From Vibrio echinoideorum (lineage in GTDB: Bacteria > Pseudomonadota > Gammaproteobacteria > Enterobacterales > Vibrionaceae), in contig NZ_AP025483.1 in the NCBI RefSeq assembly GCF_024347455.1, positions 1,922,001-1,986,000 on the forward strand: 64,000 nt of DNA, written 5' to 3'. Below the pieces are notes generated by a model. It was not told the origin of the DNA. It worked only from the letters and a program-made list of their open reading frames with translations, and made no database searches. Positions 8,721 through 17,163 of this stretch are shown piece after piece; the first letter of the stretch is position 1, and every line of letters starts with the position of its first letter. Made by a program: the position numbers and the translations under genes.

Positions 8721-9287
8721 ATGTCGAACACTCAAAGCACAGATCTTCAAACCATCCACGACCAAGTAAAACAATGGTTAGACGACGTTGTGATTGGCCT
8801 AAACCTGTGTCCCTTTGCTGCAAAACCACAACGAAATAAGCAGATTAAGATCTTTGTGAGTGAAGCAAAAACCGAAGAAATGTTACTTGAAGATATCATG
8901 ACGCATTTCGTTGAGTTAGATAACACGCCAGTTGCTGAATTAGAGACGACTTTGGTGGTTGTCCCTAACATGCTGCAAGATTTTTTCGACTACAACATGT
9001 TCATTGATTGGATTGAAGCACTGATCAAGCAGGAAGATTGGGAAGGTATCTATCAAGTCGCCACCTTCCACCCAGATTACTGTTTTGGTGGTGCCGATCC
9101 AGAAGACGATGAGAACCTAACAAATCGCTCTCCTTATCCGGTTTACCATTTGATTCGCGAAGCGAGTATGGAGAAAGTGTTAAAGCACTATCCGAATCCA
9201 GAAGCGATTCCTGATACCAACATTGCAAGAGTTGAATCTTTAACACCAGCGGAACGTCGTCAATTGTTTCCTTATCTGTTCAGTTAA
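8721..9287 (+). CDS. DUF1415 family protein
   Basis: A soluble 188-residue protein of the DUF1415 family, known from many gammaproteobacteria without an assigned function. Family hallmarks visible are VIGLNLCPFA near the start (about residues 23-32), the central VATFHPDYCFGG (about 113-124) and NRSPYPVYHLIRE (about 134-146). The conserved Cys, His and Asp residues could bind a metal or act in catalysis, but this is untested. It follows the MFS gene by 84 bases on the same strand and converges on the GGDEF gene, 16 bases away. Confidence 0.9.
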   Translation: MSNTQSTDLQTIHDQVKQWLDDVVIGLNLCPFAAKPQRNKQIKIFVSEAKTEEMLLEDIMTHFVELDNTPVAELETTLVVVPNMLQDFFDYNMFIDWIEALIKQEDWEGIYQVATFHPDYCFGGADPEDDENLTNRSPYPVYHLIREASMEKVLKHYPNPEAIPDTNIARVESLTPAERRQLFPYLFS

Positions 9288-9303
9288 TCGCTAACAAAAT
9301 GGC

Positions 9304-10374
9304 TCATATTCCTGAGCGTTCTTGATGATATGGACGAGAAATGAACTGATCTCGTCCATTTTGTTTCGCAATATACAGGCATTCATCGGCAACTTTGATG
9401 AGCTTATCTAACGCCGACATCCTTTCCCCTTTGGTATCCCCTGTACTCAACTCAAAATGACACGCACCGATTGATATAGTGACAGGCTTTCTATCCAGTG
9501 TGATTTTCTTCATCTCTTGCAAAAGAGTCATGAACTTATCTTCAACACAACTTGGTGTTTTATTTGGGTACCAAAGAATGAACTCCTCGCCACCAAAGCG
9601 CGCCACAAACTCACCTTCTTGAGTGTTATTGCTCAGCACGTTCGCCACTTTCTTTAAGACAACATCACCCATTTGATGACCGTAAGTATCATTAACGACC
9701 TTAAAGAAATCGATGTCGACAACCGCTAAGGTTCCCTTTCCTAAAGATCCTTTTAACTGCTCCACTTCTGCGTTCAACGTTTTGAACAAGCAACGTCTAT
9801 TCGGTAAGTGTGTAAGAGGGTCATAAAGAGCTTGGTACTCTAACTTCTCATTCAGCTCTTTGAGTTTTCGTTCTTGCTGTCTTCTAACCAGCTCCACTTC
9901 AATCCATGATGCCATTAGTCTCATCACGTCGACATCGAACTCTTTGAACTCGCGATGATAGGGGGCTGGGCTTGAAAAGTTTAAAGTGCCATAAAGCTCA
10001 TCATTAACGAAAATCGGGATGCCAATATAAGACTCTAAACCAAAAGACTGGTAAGCGGGATGCGTCGCATACTTATCGTGTTTGCCACAATGCTCAATGC
10101 AGATAGGACCAATCGATTTACATGTAATTTCGCAATAGGTTGAACGATAATCGAAGGTGTCACCGCTATTGAGTTCAACCCCTTCTGGCGTAACACAGTG
10201 CTCGACTAAATAAGAATTACCCTCGACTTTAGATAAAATACCGATATCAAGGTTGAAGCGTTCAAGCCCCATGATAAGCAGCTGAGCGATCTGAATATCG
10301 AAGCCCTTCCGGTAATCATTGGTGATTTGATACAAGCGACGTATAACAATTTCGCTTTCACTGGCTTGGTTCAT
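9304..10374 (-). CDS. GAF-GGDEF diguanylate cyclase
   Basis: Predicted to make cyclic di-GMP from two GTP. In a 356-residue reading, an N-terminal GAF sensor domain (about residues 15-165, with SYIGIPIFVNDELYGTLNF) is followed by a short coiled linker and a GGDEF domain with the active-site signature RFGGEEF. The product-inhibition RxxD site usually lies five residues before it; here that position reads EGEF, so feedback inhibition is probably absent. There are no membrane segments. A longer reading to 10602 would overlap the divergent MazG-like gene; the ATG at 10374 after TGGGATCCCAGTT gives the usual GAF protein start. The input signal is unknown. Confidence 0.9.
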   Translation of the reverse strand: MNQASESEIVIRRLYQITNDYRKGFDIQIAQLLIMGLERFNLDIGILSKVEGNSYLVEHCVTPEGVELNSGDTFDYRSTYCEITCKSIGPICIEHCGKHDKYATHPAYQSFGLESYIGIPIFVNDELYGTLNFSSPAPYHREFKEFDVDVMRLMASWIEVELVRRQQERKLKELNEKLEYQALYDPLTHLPNRRCLFKTLNAEVEQLKGSLGKGTLAVVDIDFFKVVNDTYGHQMGDVVLKKVANVLSNNTQEGEFVARFGGEEFILWYPNKTPSCVEDKFMTLLQEMKKITLDRKPVTISIGACHFELSTGDTKGERMSALDKLIKVADECLYIAKQNGRDQFISRPYHQERSGI

Positions 10375-10587
10375 AACTGGGATCCCACTGCAGCCGAAGT
10401 TAATGGCAACATTAATATTTGGTATATTAAGAAGAGTAAAGTGTAAAAAAACATAATAATCAATTGGTTTGTATGCAAAATACCTCATTGGTCCAATGAA
10501 TAAAAGTCGACTTCTTCGACTTTGCGTTAGCACCCTATTCCTAGCTTTGGTAAAATAATCCATTAACGAAACAGAATGGATAGGAAA

Positions 10588-11163
10588 ATGAACCTTTCTC
10601 AACTAAGCCAAGAAATCTACGATCACCTTTACCGCGACATTGAAGAGTTCCGCAGTACTTTTGATCTGCCTGTTGCTGCTCCTGAAACAATGGACGAAAA
10701 AGGCGATACGCTACATACCTCTCTAGCGATCGAAGAACTAACAGAACTTGCAGAAGCTGACTCTAAAATCGAACAAGCGGACGCTATCGTAGACAGCGTT
10801 TATGTTTTGATGGGACGTCTGGTTCACCTTGGCCAAGCTAAGGTTGAAGACAACCTAGCAATCAGCTACCTGATCGACCTACTGTTGAATGTTTCTAAAA
10901 ACCGCTCAATTGACTTCTTACCTTGCTGGGACGAAGTACACTCAAGCAACATGAGCAAAGTATGTCGCAACGAAACTGAATATGCTGAAACAGAAGCTTT
11001 CTATGCTGAGCAGAACATCAAGCTGATGGCGGTTCAAAAAGGCGAATACATCATCGCTAAGTGTGCGGAAGATTTCGTATCGGAAGGCAAGACAGTTCGC
11101 CAAGGTAAAGTACTAAAATCTGTACACTACCGTCCTGCGAACCTTGAGCCACTAACGGCTTAG
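10588..11163 (+). CDS. MazG-like nucleotide pyrophosphohydrolase
   Basis: A 191-residue all-alpha NTP pyrophosphohydrolase. The metal-binding residues typical of MazG/PRA-PH folds are visible as EELTE (49-53) and the ExxD helix EQADAIVDSVYVL (Glu62, Asp65, Asp69). It is likely to hydrolyse a nucleoside triphosphate or related metabolite to a monophosphate and PPi; the true substrate is unknown. An ATG four codons earlier (10576) is in frame, but the ATG at 10588 has better spacing from GGATAGG. It is transcribed alone, away from the cyclase gene, and ends at a clear hairpin. Confidence 0.85.
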   Translation: MNLSQLSQEIYDHLYRDIEEFRSTFDLPVAAPETMDEKGDTLHTSLAIEELTELAEADSKIEQADAIVDSVYVLMGRLVHLGQAKVEDNLAISYLIDLLLNVSKNRSIDFLPCWDEVHSSNMSKVCRNETEYAETEAFYAEQNIKLMAVQKGEYIIAKCAEDFVSEGKTVRQGKVLKSVHYRPANLEPLTA

Positions 11164-11214
11164 GCGAGTCTTTTAGCTTTCTAAATCATTAATGTTTTAG
11201 CGAGGCAAAACAAC

Positions 11215-11244
11215 AAACGCCACGTTACGATAACGTGGCGTTTT
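11215..11244. terminator. Hairpin terminator after the MazG-like gene
   Basis: AAACGCCACGTTA (11215-11227) pairs with TAACGTGGCGTTT (11231-11243) around the 3-nt loop CGA, with a short T-run following. It lies between convergent genes and may act on both. Confidence 0.9.
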
Positions 11245-11303
11245 AATATCTATCGTTTTATTTTCTGTGTTTTCTCGTTCTTGAAAACGTCACAGTGTTA
11301 CCA

Positions 11304-11792
11304 CTATACCAGTCGCGCCATATGATAAACCGCTACATATTCACCATTTCTAAAGGCAAACCCTGCCGACTCCCCTTCAATAACAAAACCGAACTTCTTG
11401 TAGAGATTGATGGCTCTTTCATTGTCGGTGTACACCGTTAGCTCCAGTCGTTTGATGTTGATCCAGTTATCACACAAGTCGATTGCTGTCGCGAGCAGTT
11501 GACTCCCAACGCCTCTGCCTAACACATCGTCTTTAACACCCATACCGAATGAAGCTACATGTCGCCTTCTCGGGTTTACACACACTTCCATTCCTAAATT
11601 CCCAACAATCTCCTCGTCGATCAATGCAACATAAGAGTACACATTGTCAGGCATATTTGAGATTCGTTTCTGCCAGCTTTCCAGAGATGGGTTTGGGAGT
11701 TGCAGCGTACCGGTATAAGCATTAGTGCATTCGTAGACTTCTTTTATTCCCTTTGCATCTGACGGTTCAGACCGTCTCACTATAATACTCAT
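11304..11792 (-). CDS. GNAT family N-acetyltransferase
   Basis: A 162-residue single-domain Gcn5-related acetyltransferase. The acetyl-CoA binding loop appears in GMGVKDDVLGRGVGSQLLA (motif A, RxxGxG/A in the form LGRGVGSQ), followed by ELTVYTDNERAINLYKKFGF, the hallmark C-terminal part of the fold. The variant resembles the putative acetyltransferases of the YhhY/Aac type; the acceptor substrate cannot be read from sequence. It is a single gene read leftward. Confidence 0.9.
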   Translation of the reverse strand: MSIIVRRSEPSDAKGIKEVYECTNAYTGTLQLPNPSLESWQKRISNMPDNVYSYVALIDEEIVGNLGMEVCVNPRRRHVASFGMGVKDDVLGRGVGSQLLATAIDLCDNWINIKRLELTVYTDNERAINLYKKFGFVIEGESAGFAFRNGEYVAVYHMARLV

Positions 11793-12106
11793 CGCAACTC
11801 CTACTATTATTCTTCACTAAATATGAAACACATCCTTCATGTGCACCTAGACACACTAACAAATAGTAAATATTTAACAATAGGTTAGCCGGAATTGTTT
11901 TTAATAGAGCTGATATGAGAATAGGCGTAGATGATCTGAAGAGGACGTTGATTTGAGGAATAAAAACGAGTTGAGCTGGAAGAAATTCGGTATGGGCACC
12001 TTAATTGTGCCCATATCTTGAAACCTATGGAGTTGGTTTACTTTAGTTCATCATTCTTTGGTTGATCACTTCCTGATTAATTATGAACTAGCTAATCTTG
12101 ATCGAG
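11793..12106. other. Gene-free interval with one hairpin
   Basis: No gene is supportable here. It contains the promoter region of the GNAT gene and an inverted repeat TATGGGCAC (11991-11999) with GTGCCCATA (12007-12015) around a 7-nt loop. This could terminate the 60-aa gene read from the right, though its T-run is weak. Confidence 0.5.
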
Positions 12107-12286
12107 TTAATCACGCTCACATTGAACTTGCATGACTTTTAGATCGGCGGTGTTTAGTTTCTCAGCTAGTGCTGCACCTTCTTCATTACATTGCTCAAGA
12201 GTCGTAAATTGGGTGTTAACTTCCATTCCTGCTGTGCTGTCAGCGCCACCCATCATTAGGCTTAGAATCAGTGTTAGTTCGTACAT
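12107..12286 (-). CDS. Small hypothetical protein, 60 aa
   Basis: The ATG at 12286 is preceded by a strong AGAGGATTATTTT, which fixes the start and gives a 60-residue protein; an in-frame extension to 12388 has no comparable ribosome site. The N-terminus MYELTLILSLMMGG is hydrophobic, followed by a polar region with two Cys (EQCNEEGAALAEKL, MQVQCERD). It could be a short periplasmic protein held by an uncleaved or cleaved signal, with the Cys pair forming a disulfide. I do not recognise the family. It lies just downstream of the cydABX terminator on the same strand. Confidence 0.65.
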   Translation of the reverse strand: MYELTLILSLMMGGADSTAGMEVNTQFTTLEQCNEEGAALAEKLNTADLKVMQVQCERD

Positions 12287-12442
12287 AAAATAATCCTCTT
12301 TAGAGTAATTAAAGCGTCCATTCGAATAAGATAAAGTGACTAGAATCCGCCCTAATTCACTTGTTTCGTTTGAGATAATTCTAGTCATTCACTCGATTCG
12401 AGTCTTACCATTTTGTGCCAAACGAAAACATACCCCTAAACT

Positions 12443-12473
12443 AAAAAAGACCAAAAGCCTGCGCTTCTGGTCT
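12443..12473 (-). terminator. Terminator of cydABX
   Basis: AGACCAAAAGC (12449-12459) pairs with GCTTCTGGTCT (12463-12473) with one mismatch. On the minus strand the stem is followed by TTTTTTAGTTTAG, a good intrinsic terminator for cydX. Confidence 0.85.
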
Positions 12474-12518
12474 CTTATTCTAAGTCTGACTTATCTAAGC
12501 TCGTTTAGTTAATACAAC

Positions 12519-12620
12519 TTAAGGTTCAATTTCTGAATCGCTTTTCTCTAAGCTAACGACATTCAATATTGCAAATGCAGAGGCTAGAAATAAGCCTAAT
12601 ATCCAAACAAAATACCACAT
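12519..12620 (-). CDS. cydX: Cytochrome bd oxidase small subunit CydX
   Basis: A 33-codon gene starting MWYFVWILGL and ending SEIEP. It encodes one membrane helix with the conserved W-x-F/Y-W-I-L-G start of CydX/YbgT, the single-pass subunit that stabilises the haem b595/d site of cytochrome bd. It begins 10 bases after cydB and has its own Shine-Dalgarno, AAGGAG. The C-terminal tail after the helix is acidic (EKSDSEIEP). No ybgE or tol genes follow, unlike the cydABX-ybgE-tol order common in enterics, so this may be a second or relocated bd oxidase locus. Confidence 0.93.
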   Translation of the reverse strand: MWYFVWILGLFLASAFAILNVVSLEKSDSEIEP

Positions 12621-12630
12621 GAGAAACTCC

Positions 12631-13767
12631 TTAATACAGTGAATGGCCGTTCCGTTCGACATACTCGGTATCGAGTCGTCCAAACATAGTTCGGTAGCTG
12701 AAAGCGGTATAACAAAGAATGATGGGTACCATCACAAATGCCACGCCTGTCATGATGTTCAAGGTCAGTTCGCTCGATGTTGAATCCCACAGCGTTAGGC
12801 TATTACTCGGGTTAACGCTAGACGGGATAATGAACGGGAACATCGAGAAACCCGCCGTTAAGATGATGCAAGCGTTAGTCAGGCTTGAACTAATAAAAGC
12901 AATCGCATCCCACTTCAACCTTGCGCCAATTAAAACCAGTAATGGAATAGTCACGCTGCCGATCGGTGCAAACCACATCCAAGGGTACGTATCGAAGTTG
13001 GTTAACCAAGCGCCTGTTTGTGTGATGACTTCTTTGTTCAAAGGATTCGAAGCCGAGCTATGATCCATCGCACTGACTATCACATACCCGTCAATATGGT
13101 TTATCGCCATACAGCCAATCACCATAAGGAAAGCGACAAATACAGCACTCGCCTGCGTCACTGTTCTTGCCTTTTTGTACACTGCGTCTGTGGCTTTCAT
13201 CATCAACCACGCACCGCCTTGTAACAGCGCCATCAATAACCCGACTAGACCACACAAAAGCGCGAATGGGTTGATCAAATCGATAAACGAACCATGGTAC
13301 TCAACCATCAAGAAACTATTGAGCGTAAAAGGTAAGCCTTGCATCAAATTGCCAAACGCCACCCCAAACAAGATAGGTGGGAAGAAGCCTGAGAAAGAGA
13401 TTGCCAAGTCACATACTTGTCGCCACTGATCGCTGTCGATCTTTGCTCGATACTCAAGCGCCAAAGGACGCAACCACAATGAAATAAGCACCAAATACAT
13501 CGCCACATAAAGGCTTGAAAACGATGTCGCATAAACCAGAGGCCAAGCCGCAAACAACGCACCACCTGCGGTAATTAACCACACTTGGTTGCCGTCCCAA
13601 TGGGGCGCGATAGAGTTAATCATGACTCGTCTTTCAGCGTTCGTTTTACCAATAAACGGTAACAACGCCCCCACCCCCATATCAAAACCATCGGTGATCA
13701 TAAAACCAATCAGCAGTACACCAATCAGAACCCACCAAATTAAACGCAATGTGTCATATTCGAACAT
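12631..13767 (-). CDS. cydB: Cytochrome bd ubiquinol oxidase subunit II
   Basis: Subunit II of the quinol:O2 oxidoreductase in the inner membrane, which works at low oxygen without pumping protons. The 378 residues match the family (E. coli 379). The start FEYDTLRLIWWVLIG and the conserved DGFDMG (about residues 25-30) and WDGNQVWL (about 57-64) are typical, and eight to nine membrane helices are apparent. It starts 12 bases after cydA and is followed by cydX, forming a three-gene operon. Confidence 0.97.
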   Translation of the reverse strand: MFEYDTLRLIWWVLIGVLLIGFMITDGFDMGVGALLPFIGKTNAERRVMINSIAPHWDGNQVWLITAGGALFAAWPLVYATSFSSLYVAMYLVLISLWLRPLALEYRAKIDSDQWRQVCDLAISFSGFFPPILFGVAFGNLMQGLPFTLNSFLMVEYHGSFIDLINPFALLCGLVGLLMALLQGGAWLMMKATDAVYKKARTVTQASAVFVAFLMVIGCMAINHIDGYVIVSAMDHSSASNPLNKEVITQTGAWLTNFDTYPWMWFAPIGSVTIPLLVLIGARLKWDAIAFISSSLTNACIILTAGFSMFPFIIPSSVNPSNSLTLWDSTSSELTLNIMTGVAFVMVPIILCYTAFSYRTMFGRLDTEYVERNGHSLY

Positions 13768-13779
13768 CAGTCAGTCACC

Positions 13780-15366
13780 TTATTGTTGAACTTGTTGTGC
13801 CAATTTGGCTTCAAGTGAAGTTGTATTTTGTTCATAGTGATAGCGACCCGTTTTTAAACTGCTTGGGCCTTTTTTAGCCACGGTAATCATCAAGTAACTT
13901 TCAACAATGATAAATACGGTATATAGGCTGATAATGAGAGCAAGAGACGTAAGCAGGTTTTCAACGGTTTGAGAAGAAGCCGCGACGGTCACAGGAAGAA
14001 TTTCACCTACTGCCCAAGGCTGACGGCCGTATTCCGCAACAAACCAGCCAGCTTCAATCGCAATCCAAGGTAATGGAATCGACCATAGCGCCGCTTTCAG
14101 TAGCCAAGGCTTTTGCGTAATGTTTTTACGGTAGGTTTGAAGGAAGGCCGCACCAAAGACAAACAACATAATGAAGCCACAGCCCACCATGATTCGGAAT
14201 GACCAGAAAAGTGGCCAGACAGTTGGAATGGAATCATCTGCCGCTTGTTGGATTTGCTGTTCAGTCGCATCGGTTACGGTATCTGTGTAACGCTTAAGCA
14301 ATAAGCCATAGCCGAGATCGTGCTTAGTTTGATCGAAAGCTCGTTCTGTCTCATGTGAGGTATCACCAGATCGCAAACGCTCTAGCAATTCATAAGCAAT
14401 GATTCCGTTACGAATACGGACGAGGTGCTGGTCACGTAGGTCATGAAGACCAGTGACTTGCTCATCCAAAGATCGCGTTGCAATAATTCCCATCACATAA
14501 GGGATTTTGACCGCGAAGTCGGTTTTGCCCTCTTCTTGGTTTGGTAATCCAAACAAGGTAAACGCCGCAGGTGCAGGTTCTGTATGCCATTCCGCTTCAA
14601 TTGCAGCGAGTTTCACTTTTTGAACGTCACCCAGTTCATAGCCCGACTCATCACCTAATACGATCACCGAGATAATAGAAGCAATGCCGAACGAAGCTGC
14701 AACAGCAAACGAACGTTTTGCAAAAGCAATGTCTCGCCCTTTCAACAAGTAGTAAGAGCTCACACCAAGGATAAACATCGAGCCACAGGTATACGCTGAG
14801 GCCACTGTATGCAGGAATTTAACTTGTGCGACAGGGTTAAGCACGACTTCGGCAAAGCTGGTCATTTCCATACGCATAGTTTGGTAATTGAACTCTGATC
14901 CAATTGGGTTTTGCATCCAACCATTGGCAACCAAAATCCATAGTGCAGAGAAGCTTGAGCCCAGAGCCACCAGCCAAGTCACCATAAGGTGTTGGCGTTT
15001 CGATAGCCTTTCCCAACCGAAGAAGAACAATCCAACAAAGGTGGATTCTAGGAAGAACGCGACAAGCGCTTCGATGGCTAAAGGTGCACCGAAAATATCG
15101 CCGACATAGTGAGAATAATATGACCAGTTAGTGCCGAACTGGAATTCCATGGTTAAGCCTGTCGTGACACCCAAGGCAAAGTTAATGCCGAACAGTTTGC
15201 CCCAGAAGCGGGTCATGTCCTGATAGATTTGTTTACCGGTGAGTACATAGATCGACTCCATGATCGCCAGTAAGCACGACATACCGATAGTCAGAGGGAC
15301 GAAAAGAAAGTGGAACATAGCGGTTAGCGCAAACTGTAAACGCGACAATTCAACTACATCAAACAT
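13780..15366 (-). CDS. cydA: Cytochrome bd ubiquinol oxidase subunit I
   Basis: Catalytic subunit carrying haems b558, b595 and d. The 528 residues are close to E. coli CydA (522). The axial ligands are in place: His19 (TAMFHFLF), His186 (KFLHTVAS) and Met394 (FRIMVGCGF). The long Q-loop that binds ubiquinol is present ([19 protein letters not shown]), so it is of the long-loop type. It is the first gene of cydABX. An operator candidate made of two AATCTGTTCT direct repeats lies 80-115 bases upstream, next to a MocR-type regulator gene. No clear FNR palindrome was seen. Confidence 0.97.
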   Translation of the reverse strand: MFDVVELSRLQFALTAMFHFLFVPLTIGMSCLLAIMESIYVLTGKQIYQDMTRFWGKLFGINFALGVTTGLTMEFQFGTNWSYYSHYVGDIFGAPLAIEALVAFFLESTFVGLFFFGWERLSKRQHLMVTWLVALGSSFSALWILVANGWMQNPIGSEFNYQTMRMEMTSFAEVVLNPVAQVKFLHTVASAYTCGSMFILGVSSYYLLKGRDIAFAKRSFAVAASFGIASIISVIVLGDESGYELGDVQKVKLAAIEAEWHTEPAPAAFTLFGLPNQEEGKTDFAVKIPYVMGIIATRSLDEQVTGLHDLRDQHLVRIRNGIIAYELLERLRSGDTSHETERAFDQTKHDLGYGLLLKRYTDTVTDATEQQIQQAADDSIPTVWPLFWSFRIMVGCGFIMLFVFGAAFLQTYRKNITQKPWLLKAALWSIPLPWIAIEAGWFVAEYGRQPWAVGEILPVTVAASSQTVENLLTSLALIISLYTVFIIVESYLMITVAKKGPSSLKTGRYHYEQNTTSLEAKLAQQVQQ

Positions 15367-15445
15367 TTAAGCTCCAAACATCATAATGATGGCTTTCATA
15401 TTAAGAATTGGAGCGTATTTCAGCACAGTTCTCACGAACCAAACT

Positions 15446-15479
15446 AGAACAGATTGATTATTAAAAAACAGAACAGATT
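15446..15479 (-). promoter_or_regulatory. Direct-repeat operator candidate (MocR-type) before cydA
   Basis: AATCTGTTCT occurs twice in the same orientation on the minus strand (15479-15470 and 15455-15446), exactly 24 bp apart. Paired direct repeats are the usual binding mode of MocR regulators, and a MocR gene ends 30 bases away. The site lies 80-113 bases upstream of the cydA start. Assignment to that regulator is inference. Confidence 0.5.
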
Positions 15480-15508
15480 TACTTATTAGACGAACGACTG
15501 GTCAGAGT

Positions 15509-16942
15509 TTAGCTGCAACTATTGGCTTGCAATTCCATTGTCTGAATCAAGCCGCCTAGCGTACGAATGGCTTCTGCTATTTTGGCGTCACAAGCATACG
15601 AACAGTTGAGACGAATGTGATGAGAGAACTTTTTATCACTGCTGAATATGATTCCCGGAGCGACAGAGATGTTTTGTTCAAGGGCTAGTTCATACAACTT
15701 CTCAACACAAACAGAGTGAGGCAGTTCTATCCAAATGAAGTAGCCACCTTGGCTTTTATGCACCATCGCACTTGAAGGTAAGCTAGATTCTAACAATGCA
15801 ATATGTGCCTTCTTCCTTTCATTCAAAAGCTTGCGAAGTTTTTTAAGATGGTTGTCATAACTATAAAACGTCAGGTAGTGAGACAGTCCAAGTTGGATAG
15901 GAATACTGCTCGACAGCGTCGAAAGGTGCTGCAATCTCTGAATCTTTAGCGCTTGTTTCCTTGCAACTACCCAACCGATTCGAAAGCCGGGCGACAATGA
16001 TTTGGAAAACGAACCACACAACATGATTTGCTCGCCAGTGTCATAGGCTTTAGCAGGCAAAGAGCTTTGATTACCGACGTGAAGATCTCGATACACATCG
16101 TCTTCGATCATCGGGATCTTATGTTGGTTCACCAACTCGGCCAATCGCTGCTTGTTTCCATCACTCATCGAATAGCCTACTGGGTTTTGCGACTCTGTCA
16201 TAAACCAGCACGCTTTGATGTCCATTGAAGCGAACACCGACTCTAACACATCTAAATCAATCCCTGTTGTCAGGTCTGTTGGAATCTCAACAGCCGTCAG
16301 GTTTAACCTTTCAATAGTCTGTAACACACCGTAAAACGCAGGGTACTCTATCGCGACCAAGTCACCCGGCTCGGTACAGGATTGCAGGCATAAGTTAAGT
16401 GCCTCCATCGCCCCAGACGTGATCACAATATCGTCGGGCAATACATCTAGCCCACCAGTTTGATAGCGCTGAGCGATTTGCCTGCGTAAAGTTTCACTGC
16501 CCGGTGGCAAATTAGTAAGCATGCTGTTATCGGGCATTTGGCGGCTGGCATTGGCTAAACTGCGCGACAATGCTTGATGCGGAAACAAAGCAGGATCTGG
16601 GAATGCCGAGCTAAGTGGAATGATGCTAGGGTCTTTGGCACGTTGGAGCACATCGTAAAGCAAATCACTAATTTTAACAGGATACGGCTTGATGGCTTTT
16701 TGTTTTGAATGATCTGAAACGAACACATTTCTGCGCGGTAACACGAAATAGCCGGACTTGGGCTTTGAGCGCACATAGCCTTGATCCTCAAGCTGCTGAT
16801 AGGCTTGCAGTACCGTCTCGATACTGAGTTTATAGCGCTTACACGCATCTCTAATTGATGGGATCTTCTCACCACTCAACCAGATGTTTTGCTCTATCTG
16901 ATTCTTAATTGTATTGGCGAGTATCTGTGATTTTTTCATCAA
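15509..16942 (-). CDS. MocR-type regulator (GntR HTH + aminotransferase fold)
   Basis: A 477-residue fusion of an N-terminal GntR winged helix (residues 1-70, IPSIRDACKRYKLSIETVLQ) and a type-I PLP aminotransferase domain used as sensor. The PLP residues are conserved: DDVY (281-284) and the Schiff-base Lys314 in SFSKSLSPGFRIGW, so cofactor binding is likely. MocR proteins such as PdxR and GabR sense PLP, amino acids or GABA. The downstream same-strand cydA gene begins 142 bases away, with paired direct repeats in between that suit this family; control of cydABX by this protein would be unusual. A target further upstream is possible. Confidence 0.9.
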   Translation of the reverse strand: MMKKSQILANTIKNQIEQNIWLSGEKIPSIRDACKRYKLSIETVLQAYQQLEDQGYVRSKPKSGYFVLPRRNVFVSDHSKQKAIKPYPVKISDLLYDVLQRAKDPSIIPLSSAFPDPALFPHQALSRSLANASRQMPDNSMLTNLPPGSETLRRQIAQRYQTGGLDVLPDDIVITSGAMEALNLCLQSCTEPGDLVAIEYPAFYGVLQTIERLNLTAVEIPTDLTTGIDLDVLESVFASMDIKACWFMTESQNPVGYSMSDGNKQRLAELVNQHKIPMIEDDVYRDLHVGNQSSLPAKAYDTGEQIMLCGSFSKSLSPGFRIGWVVARKQALKIQRLQHLSTLSSSIPIQLGLSHYLTFYSYDNHLKKLRKLLNERKKAHIALLESSLPSSAMVHKSQGGYFIWIELPHSVCVEKLYELALEQNISVAPGIIFSSDKKFSHHIRLNCSYACDAKIAEAIRTLGGLIQTMELQANSCS

Positions 16943-17093
16943 AAAGTTCTTTCTTATCCAGTGCGCTTAAGCCTCCCGAACTCCCGATATTCAAAGCATT
17001 CGAGGTGAACTGAGCATTCGAGGTAAACCAAAGCCCTACCCTAAACGCAATTCTCTTCACGGTCGACTTGTTTATCTCTCCCATAAGAAAAGA

Positions 17094-17119
17094 CACCACA
17101 CTCGTCAAAAAGTGTGGTG
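17094..17119 (-). terminator. Terminator of the LPMO gene
   Basis: CACCACACT (17094-17102) pairs with AGTGTGGTG (17111-17119) around an 8-nt loop. On the minus strand it is followed by TCTTTTCTTATGGG, fitting termination of the LPMO gene. Confidence 0.8.
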
Positions 17120-17163
17120 CCTTGGTTATTACTTTAAAGCTAATTAACTAACGCTAATTAAGA

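Noticed and set aside
12596..12790. 64-aa frame across the cydB end
   Set aside because: It is in the wrong frame over cydB; the real small gene here is cydX.
16905..17108. 67-aa frame overlapping the MocR gene start
   Set aside because: It overlaps the regulator gene on the same strand and includes the tandem word GCATTCGAGGT; it has no start signal.
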